The notes beneath the pieces were generated by a model that did no database searches, had not been told where the DNA came from, and worked only from the letters and a program-made list of their open reading frames with translations. The position numbers and the translations under genes were made by a program. Shown here one piece after another: positions 34,161 to 46,541 of a stretch of 64,000 bases of DNA (position 1 is its first letter; each line of letters starts with the position of its first letter). This DNA comes from Siphonodentalium dalli (lineage: Eukaryota > Mollusca > Scaphopoda > Gadilida > Siphonodentaliidae): NCBI GenBank assembly GCA_032622095.1, contig CP136063.1, positions 203,719,934-203,783,933 on the forward strand, read 5' to 3'.

Positions 34161-34301
34161 AAATTGCCATCGTTTGGTCCATATCAAAAACAGAGAGAAG
34201 AAATTATTTCAAAATCTAAGGAAACCATTGATCTGTTTACGGTGACTTCAGAGTTTAAAGGAACTCCCAGTGTGCCTTCCAAGCCAGTGCCTTCTGTCAA
34301 G
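34161..34301 (+). CDS. DPYD: DPYD exon (human exon 21 equivalent), inter-domain linker
   Basis: Encodes KLPSFGPYQKQREEIISKSK, then ETIDLFTVTSEFKGTPSVPS and KPVPSVK. KLPSFGPY is conserved with human DPD; the rest of the linker is divergent. 141 bp (human 144), phase 0/0, acceptor tttccag at 34160, donor aag|gtttgt at 34302. The divergence fits a surface linker between the FMN barrel and the terminal Fe-S domain. Confidence 0.93.
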
Positions 34302-35774
34302 GTTTGTAAAGGGCTGAAGCTTTATATTTATGTGCAAATTAGTTAATGTTTCAAAACATATAGCAAATAGGATGGTTAACATGCACACTGTCCTATATAA
34401 ATTCCGCCCAAACAGAATATAACATTATCAAAAGAAAACTGCTAGTGCAGCATTAAAGATCATGTGCCAGTGCATTCGCTTATATATGCGAATCTCCCAT
34501 AAGTTTACAAGGTCAAGGTAAATATCTTTGTGACTTCTAAAGCTACTTAAAAACTTTGCCAAATGAGGTCTCCAAAAGGGGAATTAACCCTCTGGGGACC
34601 TCATATTCTCAGGTTTGATCTCGGTGTTGATTTAAGATTCGCAGAATCGTAAACAGAGCCTTGGCCTTTAATAAAGCCTGTTGATTCCAGCATTAAACAA
34701 AACACATATTTTCAGCACTATATCGGCATATTTGTTCGGAAATCTCCTGCGTATGTATGTTTTGAGATACATGTACCTCTTAAAAATTATTTTTACATAA
34801 TTTTGAGTTTCGAACAAGCTATGTCCGTTTAAACCAAGAAGAACATGAAAAAATAGAAGAATTTTTTTATTATTATAAATATTACCCTCCAGTGATGAGA
34901 TTCCGCATGCTGAAGCCATTGTTTACACACATTACATTAAGAGGGAAGCCAGTGTTGTGTTTTAAGTAACGAACAACAACTCTAAAATACAAATAGCATT
35001 GATCACAATCAGTTGTGGTGCACTGCATATTTCATTATTACAGTGAATTCAGCAGTAGTGGTGGCACTTATATAAGTCATCTGATATTAATTTCTTGGTA
35101 TTAAAACACAAGAATACATTTAGTTGTAACACTTTGCATTACTAGTAATATTCTGGTAAATGCCGTAATGAGTAAAATTTGGACACCTCAAGAAATAGGT
35201 ATGATTTCAGGTGATATACCAAGACGATATCATTCGTGCAAGTTTTTATTTCAGCAGCGAAGTTCCAATAACTTGATATTGACATCGCAAATGCTTTGCG
35301 GGGCTTCAGGCCTGCACGTTTCAAAATTATGTGTAACCTATTTTTCGTTCGCCTGGTTTGTGCTTAGGTAACCTGTACCCTAGTTTAGCAGAAGTGTTAC
35401 ATAAACTGTTATAATCACTATAACTGGTATTATCAACTACATATGGGCATCCGACAACTCATGGAAATACCGTAATAATGTTGAATGTCTCAAATTAAGG
35501 TGAGAAACAGTTATCGCGAGACCGACATAAAACTTTGGCATGACCTGTTTTTCGTTCACGGCATTTTAATTTTAGATAACCTCCAGGCGAACTGAACAGT
35601 CATTCGCCTCAAATTTGGATGCCTGGGCTTTAAGAGCTGCATCCTATTGTTTCGAGATAAATAAGTGATTTGTGATGCAGAATTGAGTTTTTTGTTTGTT
35701 ATTGTTTTGTTATTGTCTTAAAACTGAATGGAATTTAAGTATTACATGATAACAACTTTGAACCCTTATTGCAG
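34302..35774 (+). other. DPYD intron after exon 21
   Basis: Group A hairpin remnant at ~34440-34520 and a short GAGG piece at ~34563-34612; the rest is unrecognised. Confidence 0.5.
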
Positions 35775-35858
35775 GATATAATTGGCTTGTCGCTGCCACA
35801 GATCACATCATACGGAGATCTGGATAACACACAACAAGTTGTGGCAGTTATTGATGAA
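35775..35858 (+). CDS. DPYD: DPYD exon (first part of human exon 22 equivalent)
   Basis: An 84-bp exon encoding DIIGLSLPQITSYGDLDNTQ and QVVAVIDE, equivalent to human residues 923-950. Acceptor attgcag at 35774 and donor gatgaa|gtgagt at 35859, phase 0/0. In human the same exon continues through the first Fe-S motif; here an intron intervenes just before it, so this is a lineage difference in intron position. The sequence between DIIG and NTQQVVA is poorly conserved. Confidence 0.92.
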
Positions 35859-35998
35859 GTGAGTGGAAATTATATTACAAATACTCTCATGATATCATTA
35901 TATTACAAATACTCTCATTAAAGTTCAAATTTTACATTTTTTCTTCCGGAGTTCATTATGTCAGTCACAACATAAGTGTGGGGGATCTACATTGTTGC

Positions 35999-36342
35999 CA
36001 AGCCTGAAGTTAGTGTCTGACATTTGAAGAATGAGGACCCCAGAGGGTGAATTTAATGATGCTATCCCATATGACGGGCTAGCATCATCAAATTCACCCT
36101 CTGGGACCTCATTCTACTTCGACCTCAACTGCTATGGGAGACCCAGGATCAGATTGAAGTTCCCCAGTTGAAGTTGGTGATGTTCACCCATTAATCACCT
36201 CGATCAGGAAAAGTAACTAAAAACAATGTTAATTTGAGACTATAGATACTTCGCAGAAGATGAGGCCTAGTGGGGTGGCATTACTATATTCACCCTCTGG
36301 GAACCTCATTCTCCAATGTCAGACACACCAAATTCAGACTTG
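35999..36342. mobile_element. GAGG-family composite element in DPYD intron
   Basis: Outer ends caagcctgaagttagtg and caccaaattcagacttg, with internal gaggaccccagagggtgaat and ccctctgggacctcattc arms. Confidence 0.75.
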
Positions 36343-36636
36343 ATTGTCGATTAGACACTTGTTTATAGAGTTATTCACCTTTATCAACTCTTTCAATGTG
36401 AATAATTTGGCTTATCTTATATCTTTTATTTTCCATTGTTTTGCATCATGGCATCCATCAGCATTGGTCATGTATCATTATGGGATTTCTCACATCCATT
36501 TTGAGAAAATTATTACACTTTTCCGACTTAAAGTATTTTGAAAACTTTTTTAGTAATTTATGAGTGTTTTTTCTTCTTCTAAATTTTGCACAGAGGTCAA
36601 CCAGCATGAAAATGTATGAGATTTTATTATTTTTAG

Positions 36637-36748
36637 GAAATGTGCATTAACTGTGGGAAGTGTTACATGACATGCAATGATTCTGGTTACCAGGCTATCA
36701 AGTTTGATCCGGACACACACTTGCCATTCGTCACTGCAGACTGCACAG
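36637..36748 (+). CDS. DPYD: DPYD exon with first C-terminal [4Fe-4S] motif
   Basis: Encodes [19 protein letters not shown], then [18 protein letters not shown] plus one base. The CxxCxxCxxxC set (human Cys953, 956, 959, 963) is complete, and the first Cys of the second set (Cys986) is at the end. Acceptor atttttag at 36636, donor cacag|gtaatt at 36749. The human intron after Gln969 is absent (GYQAIKF is continuous). The exon instead ends inside the Gly codon of CTGC, so the second cluster motif is split across an intron. Confidence 0.96.
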
Positions 36749-38351
36749 GTAATTGTCACACCTATGAAACAAACAATTATATATATCTTTATTTTATAGT
36801 ATGTTTCCTAATATAATTACACAGTTTAAACCCATCATGACAAATCATGATATTTATGAACAGTTTGTGACTCGGCTGATAACTTTAAACTATTTTAGGA
36901 TACCTAGCTTTAATATTACTTATAATTAATTATCAGTGAAAAATGTCAACCTGAAATTCCATTTTTGAGTATATACGTCTTTAGTTTTATTGAAGGCCAA
37001 GGCTATTCTGCCATATAGGCAGAATAGCTCTCACCCCGCATATAGCTGCCATATGCAGTAGAATAGCCTTGCTGGCTATTATACCATATATGGCAGAATA
37101 GCCAACGAGGCTATTCTGCCGTATATGGTAGAATAGCCATAACCCGAGATATGGCTATTTTGCCGTATTGTAGCCTTTGTAGGGCAGACGACTAGTCAGC
37201 TAGTCTGTCGTAAACTTTCTGCCACTCGTTTTTTAAAGATAATGCACTACGACGTACCGGTATGCCCTATAGGTACGCATGAAGCGCGTTGATCAAATCA
37301 CATGGTATCACACCACTTGTGCCGTTTATTCTTGCACAACGGACAATTCGAACTCCTCGACATCATAAAGTTGAATTTCTATGTTATCAACATTCATGTT
37401 TGCTATGTTCTGTCTTTATGATAGAATAGCTTCTAGGACACAGTTGCTATACCCGACTAGCTAGCTGTGTCTATTATGTGGTAAGCCTATCTATAGGGCC
37501 GTTGTATAGGCAAATGTGGTTGGTAAAATATGGTTATTGTATTCTGACAAAATATATATTCATTCAAAATAGGGACAACGCCGCCATTTAGTAGAGATGG
37601 TATATACCGTCCCAATACCCCCACCCCAATAAAACATCTGATCAGGTAGAATGGGTAGGCCTATATATAGGGCTAGATAGAAGTATCCCCTTCGAAAATA
37701 ATGCGAAGATATAGTTGACATCAAAATAGGTGCCAATTTTCGTATGGCAGAATAGCCTTTATCACATAATTTGCCCATAAAAGCAGTTTCATATTTATCG
37801 GTAAGACACACATTTAATATCAGTGCATGTGATGACACCACTCCTTTCTTAAATGACTTGCAATCGCTGCAGTTTATGATTGTTGTTTTCGATGAATACT
37901 TCGCGTTTATTTGATCATGTGATAAAGGGTACCTCACACTCGTCCTATTTTATACGTAATTTATCAACCTCGTCCACTAACTTCTATTTGAGTCTCGGTA
38001 AACCTCGGCTCAAATCGAATTTAGTGAACTCGGTTGATAAATTCTGTATAAAATAGAAACTCATGTGAGATCCTTTATTTCCGTTTATTGAATCCAGGGA
38101 CCAGTCTAGAATTTTTAAACTATAAAAATAAAAACTAATTAATAATACGTACAATGAGTTAATACACCATTATAATCAGGAAATACACTTTAAATATGCT
38201 GTAGGGACATATAATGCATATTGTTACTTCTCCCTAGGACTAAAATGGGGAGAAGTGGCACAATTTATGGAGAAGTTATCTCCCAAGTCGCCTTCTAGGC
38301 GGGTCCCTGTTAAAAGCTAGGGACGCTATCCAAGGATGTAACAGTAAGAAG
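36749..38351 (+). other. Long DPYD intron with palindrome cluster
   Basis: 37000-37170 is a dense set of short inverted copies of ggctattctgccatat; another agaatagcc copy is at ~37747. A minus-strand 125-codon frame (37560-37937) is not recognised. 37960-38050 has an inverted pair ttttatacgtaatttatcaa / ttgataaattctgtataaaa. Confidence 0.6.
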
Positions 38352-38612
38352 TTAATCCTTCCATGACAGGAGCACCCTAAAATTTTGTGAAAACCCTGTG
38401 CCAATGCATTCTCTTATGCATGTGAGTCACCCATAGGAAGCCTTGCATATATAAGAGAATACATTTGTCTAACAATATTTACCTTGACTGTAAGTCAGTG
38501 CATTCTCTTATATATGCGAGGTTCCCTATGGGAGACTCACATATATAAGAGAATGCATTGGCACAGGATCTTTAATGCTGCACTAGCGCTGCTACCATTG
38601 TGAAAGGGTTAA
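38352..38612. mobile_element. PB-MITE group A before the terminal exon
   Basis: TTAA at 38352-38355 and 38609-38612; ends tccttccatgacaggagc and tgaaaggg; two hairpin modules. Confidence 0.85.
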
Positions 38613-38689
38613 CAACTGCCATATGTATTGCCAAATCAGATACATAAATATTATTATAATCTCTGCATTATTTTGTTTTCATTTGCCAG

Positions 38690-38829
38690 GTTGCAACCTC
38701 TGTCTCTCTGTGTGTCCAATCATAGACTGCATAAAGATGGCGAAGAGAGCCACGCCATATGAACCAAGAAGAGGCATCCCGTTGAATGCCATGCCACAAC
38801 CACCTCCTATCACGTTACAAACAAACTGA
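38690..38829 (+). CDS. DPYD: DPYD terminal exon with second C-terminal [4Fe-4S] motif and stop
   Basis: Completes the second ferredoxin motif with [16 protein letters not shown] (human Cys989, 992, 996) and continues [14 protein letters not shown] to the stop TGA at 38827-38829. The final segment [14 protein letters not shown] is unlike the human end (SVNPVC) and somewhat longer. Acceptor atttgccag (AG 38688-38689). The last codons and stop are part of a motif repeated in the 3' UTR array. A PB-MITE ends 77 bp upstream of the exon. Confidence 0.96.
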
Positions 38830-39340
38830 GGGATTTGACAATTAGTCTATTGTCACATAAACAGGGATTATAAAAAAACGGACCACCCGTTACTTTGGGC
38901 ACAAACTGAGCAATTTTACAATAAGCCTATTGTCACATAAACAGGGATTCTAAAAAAACGGACCACCTGTTACTTTGGACACAAACTTAGAGCGATTTTA
39001 CAGTCAGCCTATTGTCACATAAACAGGGATTCTAAAAAAAATGACCACCCGTTACTTTGGATGCAAACTGAGCAATTTTACATTCAGCTTATTGTCACAT
39101 AAACTGGGATTCTAAAAAAAGGCCCACCCGTTACTTTTGACACAAACTGAGGGATTTGATATTCGATCCATTGTCACTATATAAAACAGGGAATCAACAG
39201 ATATCTTCTATCACTCTCCCTCTGGAACAAATTGAGGGTTTGTTACATTAGACACAAACTGATGGGATCGAAGAACAATCTATCACCACAAGAAACTGAG
39301 GCATTCAACAAATTAGCTCCCATCACTCTACAAGCAAACT
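38819..39340 (+). repeat. 3' UTR tandem repeat, ~80-bp unit
   Basis: The motif acaaactgag recurs at 38821, 38901, 38981 (acttag variant), 39063 and 39142, with shared cctattgtcacataaaca and gaccacccgttactttgg. Later degenerate units continue to ~39340 (gaacaaattgagg, caagcaaactgatgg). The first unit overlaps the last DPYD codons and stop codon. Confidence 0.88.
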
Positions 39341-39448
39341 GATGGATATGATAATCCCTTATGATAATCCCCTATGGCCAATTTCAGATTTTATTTGGCT
39401 GTAATTCAGAATCTTTGGCCAAATTGAAATCCCAAAATATGGGATCAT

Positions 39449-40395
39449 CTAGTCCAAGTCTGCTCGTACTAAAACCAGCTAATATATTGTGATAGCGAGA
39501 TGCTAGTTTTAGTAAGAAAACGTCCCTATAGGCTTTATATGACATGAGTTGCGCCCAGGGTTGGTGGCGGGAATTGTAGTCTATTTTACTTGATTTTACC
39601 TGACAAATCAATAGTTGATGCTATATATACCGGAAAGAGTTGACATCTTATGGTCATAATGGTGTATAATGATCTAACATTCACGTTAAATTACACATAG
39701 AATATTCCGGTTTATTAGGAATAACATTGGTTTGTTTACGTTTTAACTGAAAGAGAAAGTGTTTTCCGTAAAGTACTCGGCTAAGTTCGACTTCTATGTC
39801 ATCAATCGAATGCGCCCAAAACAAACGAATACATCTTACTCAACATCGTATGCTGTTAATATATTCCACCAGTATTATGTGTTTATTTGTATTGAAAGTG
39901 GTCATATTACTTAATAGTTGAACATTTCTTAAAGGGAACGTCTCGCGATATATATGCAATTTTTAATTTACAAATTACCGGGCATAAGTGATAGAATTAA
40001 TTCAATTTATGATCATGTGGTTTTGTTTATGTTTACTATATGATTGCTAGAATATTTAACTGGAATAAGCCGATGTCACTTCGTGAGGTCAACTGAGTTT
40101 GCATACTTGTAAAAATATGTAAACACTGTCGTAATTGTCTTTTATTCACATCAAATTATCGCTTTCAATTGACCATTGATGTGGTGTTCAGAACAAATAT
40201 CATGTCTTCCGCAGAATAAACCTGTTTATTGTCGCAATTGTGATATTTGATTGTATTTAATTGGGGTGTTTTGTGAGCTGGTCACTAATGCGTAACTCAT
40301 GTCATATAAAGCCTATAGGCACGTTCTCGTACTAAAACTAGCATCTCGCTATCACAATATCTGAGCTGGTTTTAGTACGAGCAGACTTGGACTAG
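39449..40395. mobile_element. TIR element (~0.95 kb) just downstream of DPYD
   Basis: Arms of ~110 bp are inverted copies: ctagtccaagtctgctcg, tactaaaaccagct, tgtgatagcgagatgctagt and ctataggctttatatgacat at 39449-39553, matched in reverse at ~40293-40395. No transposase was recognised between them and no exact target duplication was found. Confidence 0.75.
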
Positions 40396-40470
40396 GGATA
40401 ATCAAGAAAGCCAATACTAAAACAAAAATATAAACGAGCACAAAATAGAGGATTGATTTTGTGTTGGACA

Positions 40471-40687
40471 TACAGTAATGCCCTAAGTAATCGACTCCTT
40501 ACACACAGCAGAATTATGGGTAATTTTTCAGGATTTAGTCGGAAATATGGCTTGTTGCCATTCATCGGAAAGCTCTCAGGGAGAGCTTTCCGATGAATGG
40601 CAACAAGCCATATTTCCGACTAAATCCTGAAAAATTACCCATAATTCTGCTGTGTTTAAGGAGTCGATTACTTAGGGCATTACTGTA
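40471..40687. mobile_element. TA-MITE, full copy
   Basis: tacagtaatgccctaagtaa to gggcattactgta, about 217 bp; arms nearly identical, central ctctcagggagagc. Confidence 0.92.
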
Positions 40688-40804
40688 TTATAAAGTGATA
40701 ATGCAACTGTGCACTGTTCTAGCAGCTGATCTTCATTGTTTTGATAAGTATGAAGTGTGACTTTTGATAATTTGTTATTCAGCAATTGTTGATTGATTAC
40801 ATAT

Positions 40805-40998
40805 TAACCCTTTCTATACTGAGTGGATTCTCCCATTCAGTTATAAAAGTATATATTGGAATGGTCTATTATTCACTTGGAGGGATGCTGAATATATATG
40901 AGCAGATGTCAGCCAGACAAAATGATAATAGAAGCGCAGAAGAATTCTTTGGTGGGAAATGTTTAGATAATAAGCACGTTTGGCATCAAAATTGTTAA
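40805..40998. mobile_element. PB-MITE group D, truncated
   Basis: TTAA at 40805-40808 then CCCTTTCTATACTGAGTGG; the internal gataataagcacg motif is present but the inverted right end is missing. Confidence 0.65.
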
Positions 40999-41155
40999 AT
41001 AGTTGGGTTGACATAATAAACCCATACTGTATGCCCACGGTGCCAGTCCATTGTTGTGGATATGGTAATGTGCATTCATGCACCTTCAGCCTGTAAATGA
41101 TTGTATTTTCACAATTGCAGCATTGAAGATTTTACATGATTTATCACTTTACATG

Positions 41156-41617
41156 CAAGCCTGATTATAGCGTGTCTGCATTTGCAGAATGAGGTCCCCA
41201 GAGGGTGAATTTAGTGACGCTATCGCCCATAACGGGCTAGCATCACCAAATTCACCCTCTGGGGACCTCATTCTGCTTAGGCCTCATATTCTCTGGACAG
41301 TTTCTTTATTATAAAATTTCTATAGAAACTTCTTCACATAGATTCTATTTCTATTTTAGTTAAGTTTCTCTATATCCCCAATTGGCAGACGACACATTGA
41401 ATAATCAATGTTCCCAATGGGTGTACATCACAATATTCACCATTTGGGAACTTCAATCTGAGTCTATATGTCTTCCATAGCAGATGAGGCCATGCAGAAT
41501 GAGGTCCCCAAAAGGGTGAATTTGGTGATGCTAGCCCGCTATATGGGATAGCATCACTAAATTCACCCTCTGGGGACCCTCATTCTGCAAATGACAAGCA
41601 CACTAAACTCAGGCTTG
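41156..41617. mobile_element. GAGG-family composite element, nearly complete
   Basis: Outer ends caagcctgattatagcgtg and cacactaaactcaggcttg are inverted repeats; inside, two GAGG palindromes flank a ccaattggcagacgacac segment. Confidence 0.8.
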
Positions 41618-41972
41618 TCTCCACGTGAACAATGGAGATTGGTTGCCTGTATGTGAATATTATTGTCTATTATGTCCAATCTTCCGTAATGTATGTAATT
41701 CATTAACATAACTCTCTTATTTTCCCTGGGGTACAGCATAAACTCAGAAGTTGTACTATTTTTCGCTCAGTTTAAAATTTACACATCGATCGTGAATTTA
41801 AAGACGAGCATATGGTAGTGCCTGGAGTGTGACCTCACAAGTGAATAACATAGAGTAATATATTATTAATCATATTCTAAGCATCGATAGAACCTCGTAA
41901 TATATACCCCGTTAATTACTCTATCCTCCTCGAAGAGTTATACCATTAGGAACATTTCCCACAAAGCCTGAG

Positions 41973-42490
41973 TTCAGTGTGCCTGTCATTTGCAGAATGA
42001 GGTCCCCAGAGGGTGAATTTAGTGACGCTATCCCGCATGGGTGCAGCATTAAATATCCTCTGCTAGTACATTCTCTTATATATGCGAGTCTTCCATAGGG
42101 AGCCTCGCATATATAAGAGAATGCATTGGCTTACAAGCACATGGTAAATATTGTTAGGTCAATGAATACTCTTATATGTGCGAGGCTCCCTGTATGGGGT
42201 TTAACAAAATTTCAGGAAACTCCAGTCATGGAAGGGCAAGCCTTGAAATAGCGTGTCTGTCATTTGCAGAATGATGACCCCAGAGGGTGAATTTAGTGAT
42301 GCTACCCCGCATAGTGGGCTAGCATCACCAAATTCACCCTCTGGGGACCTCATTCTGCTTACATCTCAGCAGTATGAGGTTCCCAGAGTGTGAATTTGGT
42401 GATGCTAGCCCGCTATGCGGGGTAGCATCACTAAATTCACCCTCTGGGGACCTCATTCTGCAAATGACAGACACGCTATTTCAAGGCTTG
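41973..42490. mobile_element. Broken GAGG palindrome, inserted group A fragment, and complete GAGG element
   Basis: A GAGG left arm (41973-42036) stops at its centre (tcccgcat) and is followed by a PB-MITE group A body (42037-42236) lacking its left TTAA end. Then comes a complete GAGG element at 42237-42490 with inverted ends caagccttgaaatagcgtg and cacgctatttcaaggcttg. Confidence 0.75.
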
Positions 42491-42711
42491 TGGAAGGCTT
42501 AACAACTTTGTATGAACAGGATACAGAATTTTACATATTATTCAAATCCTCGGCCTTGCCTTTAGTTTTCCTGAGTACCATTGTCCTAGCTATTTAGAAA
42601 CACCCACTAGAACATCGATGCATATCTGTCAAATGATTTTGGTCGAAGATTTCTTCATCATTCAAGATGTCGTCCTGGCTAAAATAAACACTCAAGAAGT
42701 CTTCAGCTAAA

Positions 42712-44537
42712 ACATTACTATTGAACATTTTCGTTAGATGTGCACAAGGAAGTAGTTACTTTTGACACTTTCACAATGAAATCTTTACATGTTTGGCTTC
42801 GATGAATGGTGTTAGGACAAAGAAATTTCTCGTTGGGTGTTTCCCTACTGAACCGATTTTAACCCTTTCATGACAGGAGCTGCGCTGGTGCAGCATTAAA
42901 GGTACACAATCCGATTTGATGGTCCCCATACCATCAGATTCCAACAACAACTATATTTCTTCAAAAGACACTGTCAACTCAAGTATAATTTTCCAAGCGT
43001 GTTATTTATCAACATTTTTTTCAACGCAATTTGTTATCGAGAGTATGTCGGTCGGCTCATAGAATATTTGCTATCCAGGTGGTGCAAAATAACAGATTTA
43101 AAAAATCGATACCTGATAACTCTGAGCTTTGATGGGTGGCGGGGTAGCATCACTAAATTCACCCTCTGGGGACCTCATTCTGCAAATGACAGGCACACTA
43201 TTTCAAGGCTTGCATACCATTTTTTCAAACCTTGATATCAAATGTTTTAACCCTTCCTAATTGAACATTTACTGATGAGTAGTTAGCTCGTTGATTCCCA
43301 TTGATTTATTTGTGGCGATGTTCAGCTTTAAGCTGCACGGTGGTTGGAAGACTGAAATTATGCTCGCTTTTGAACAGTCTCGTTCAAACTAGACGAAGGT
43401 TTCATTACCATCAACATCTCAGTCTAGAGTCTCCCATGGCTTAAATTATTTCAAACGGGAGGAATTACGCCTATGAATTACTTGTGCATCGAAGGATGTG
43501 TCAATAGCTTCCTGCAAAATCAATTATATTCACTTATTCACACAAGCCATACCGGCAGTCTCTTGAAGTTGTTAGCGTCGCGCAGTTTAACGGATCAAAA
43601 ATCGTATGCCCAAAATCAAAATAATGTATGTTACTTCATAATTGGGGAATGGTCAGGCAGAACATGTATACAGTAATGCCCTAGTAATCGAATCCTTAAA
43701 CACAGCAGAATTATGGGTAACTTTTCAGGATTTATTCGGAAATATGGCTTGTTGCCATTCATCGGAAAGCTCTCCCCGAGAGCTTTCTGATGAATACCAA
43801 CAAGCCATATTTCCGACTAAATCCTGAAAAGTTACCCATAATTCTGCTGTGTTTAAAGAGTTGATTACTAATAGGGCAATTTAATCAAAATTTCAAAATC
43901 ACGTGCCAAATAAGAATGGTTACCACAGTAAACGACACGCCCATATTCTAAATAGAGATGACATAACATATGACAGCAGTACTGCTCAATAATATTTATT
44001 AGCTTGTTCCAAATGCGCATAATTGCGAAAAATCCAGCTTATTCTAATTTCGTGGCTCTGGGTTGTCCTGTTGCGGTGCTGGGTGGTATCAAAAGAGTTT
44101 TATTATGTTCATTGCAGTCAATTCAGGCTGTTCGTTGAACATCTTAGCTGACAGGCCTCTTAATATAGTGCCGGACATTTGTGGAATGAGGTCTCCAGAG
44201 GGTGAATTCAGTGACACTACCCCACACAGCTGGCTGGAATCACTAAAATTTCCCCTCTGGGAACCTCATTCTGCTTAGGTCTCATTTCCTCTGGAAAGTA
44301 TATTAATTATAAAATTAATAAGATTTTTAGTTTCTTTAGAAACGTCTTTAGAAAGTTTCTTTTTTAGTTTATTTTCTCTATACCCGATAACTGGCAGATG
44401 ACACAATGCATAATCGAGGTGCCCAATGAGGGCACATTGCAATCTGTGAACTTTTAATCCGTGTCTAGCTAGGTCTCCCATAACAGATGAGACCATTCAG
44501 AATGAGGTCCCTAGAGGATGAATTTGGTGATGCTAGC
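42712..44537. repeat. Segmental duplication, first copy (1826 bp)
   Basis: Consists of block A (42712-43139) and block B (43140-44537), repeated as A' (44538-45006) and B' (~46021-47403). Identity is very high by eye (few differences per 100 bp in B). The copy includes a TA-MITE, the left end of a group A PB-MITE and GAGG palindromes. Relative to the second copy it lacks a ~1.0-kb middle segment. Confidence 0.93.
43669..43880. mobile_element. TA-MITE, full copy in segmental duplication
   Basis: tacagtaatgccctag to tactaatagggcaat; the right terminus has decayed and lost the final ctgta. The same decay is in the duplicate at 46542, so it predates the segmental duplication. Confidence 0.9.
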
Positions 44538-45162
44538 ACTATTGAACATTTTCTTTAGATGTGCATAAGGAATTAGTTACTTTTGAAACTTTTCACAGTG
44601 AAATCTTTACATGTTTGGCTTTGATGAATGGTGTTAGGCCAAAGAAATTTCTCGTTGGGGGTTTCCCTACTGAACCTATTTTAACCCTTTCATGACGGGA
44701 GCTGCGCTGGTGCAGCATTAAAGGTACACAATCCGATTTGATGGTCCCCATACCATCAGATTTCAACAACAACAATATTTCTTCAAAAGACGCTTTAGTT
44801 ATCAGATTTGATTAATTACCCAAATATAATGCTAAGCACTGTCAACTCAAGTATAATTTTCCAAGCATGTTATATATCAACATTTTTTTCAACGCAATTT
44901 GGTATCGAGAGTATGTCGGTCGGCTCATCGAATGTTTGCTATCCAGGTGGTGAAAAATAACAGATTTCAAAAATCGATACCTGATGACTCTGAGCTTTGA
45001 TGGGTGGGTTCCTCGACTCAAATTAAATATTTTTTACCAAAAAATAGTAATTTGGGAGCATTAATTCGGATTATGTATCTTTAAAGACCCTGTGCCAGTG
45101 CATTCTGCCATAGGGAGCCTCGCATATATAAGAGAATGCATTTAACTTAGGATACTGACTCA

Positions 45163-45395
45163 TTAACCCTTTCATGATGGGAGCCGCGCTGGTGCAGCAT
45201 TAAAGACCCTGTGCCTTAGGGAGCCTCGCATATATAAGATAATACACTGGCTTACAAGGTCAATGTAAATATTGTTAGGCCAATGTATTCTCTTATATAT
45301 GCGAGGCTCCCTATGGAAGATTCGCATATATAAGAGAATGCATTGGGACAGAGTTTTCGCAAAATCTCACTAAGCTCCAGTCATGGACGGGTTAA
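45163..45395. mobile_element. PB-MITE group A, complete, in the extra duplication segment
   Basis: TTAA at 45163-45166 and 45392-45395; same internal layout and left flank as 23692-23923. Confidence 0.85.
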
Positions 45396-45941
45396 ACCCC
45401 CAAATGATTTATTTTTTTGGGGGTTTTAAAAAAAAATATTTTCAAATATTTCAAGTTTGTAAATTTTGCAGACACAGTTAATTAATTCATAGACAATCAA
45501 ACTGAATCTTAGCTTAATTTTTGCAGTTAAAAATAAAGATATAAAAAGCCATGACAATTTGTCAAATTTCCGTTTCAATATCCCCTAATTTGCAGAAGAT
45601 AAAATACATAATCGAGGTGACTGAAAGGTGAACATCACCAACTTCAACTGGGGAACTTCAATCTGGTCTTAGGTCTCCCATAGAAGTTGAGGTTCTCAAA
45701 GGGCAAATTTGCTGATGCTAGCCTGCTGTGCAAGATAGTGTCACTTAAAATTCACCATCTGGGGACCTCATTCTGCAAATGACAGACACACTATATCCTG
45801 GTATGGTCCAATAACTCATCCCAGGAAATTATCGATGACTGAACACTTGAGAACGATCAGACGGGCTATGTAAATATTTTGTGTTAAAGTACTTGAATTG
45901 TGTACTTACCTGTCTAGGATTACAGCATATTTGCATACCAT

Positions 45942-46092
45942 CAAGTCTTGAAATAGGGTGTCTGTCATTTGCAGAATGAGGTCCCCAGAGGGTGAATTTG
46001 GTGATGCTAGCCCGCTATGCAGGGTAGCATCACTAAATTCACCCTCTGGGGACCTCATTCTGCAAATGACAGGCACACTATTTCAAGGCTTG
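45942..46092. mobile_element. GAGG-family simple palindrome, complete
   Basis: caagtcttgaaatagggtg to cacactatttcaaggcttg with a perfect-looking palindrome around gctagcccgctatgcagg. Confidence 0.8.
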
Positions 46093-46541
46093 CATACCAT
46101 TTTTTCAAACCTTGATATCAAATGTTTTAACCCTTCCTAATTGAACATTTACTGATGAGTAGTTAGCTCGTTGATTCCCATTGATTTATTTGTGGCGATG
46201 TTCAGCTTTAAGCTGCACTGTGGTTGGAAGACTGAAATTATGCTCGCTTTTGAACAGTCTCGTTCAAACTAGACGAAGGTTTCATTACCATCAACATCTC
46301 GGTCTAGAGTCTCCCATGGCTTAAATTATTTCAAACGGGAGGAATTACGCCTATGAATTACTTGTGCATCGAAGGATGTGTCAATAGCTTCCTGCAAAAT
46401 CAATTAATATTCACACAAGCCATACCGGCAGTCTCTTGAAGTTGTTAGCGTCGCGCAGTTTAACGGATCAAAAATCGTATGCCCAAAATCAAAATTATGT
46501 ATGTTACTTCATAATTGGGGAATGGTCAGGCAGAACATGTA

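Noticed and set aside
37560-37937. 125-codon minus-strand frame in a DPYD intron
   Set aside because: No recognisable domain, no splice context, antisense in a repeat-rich intron.
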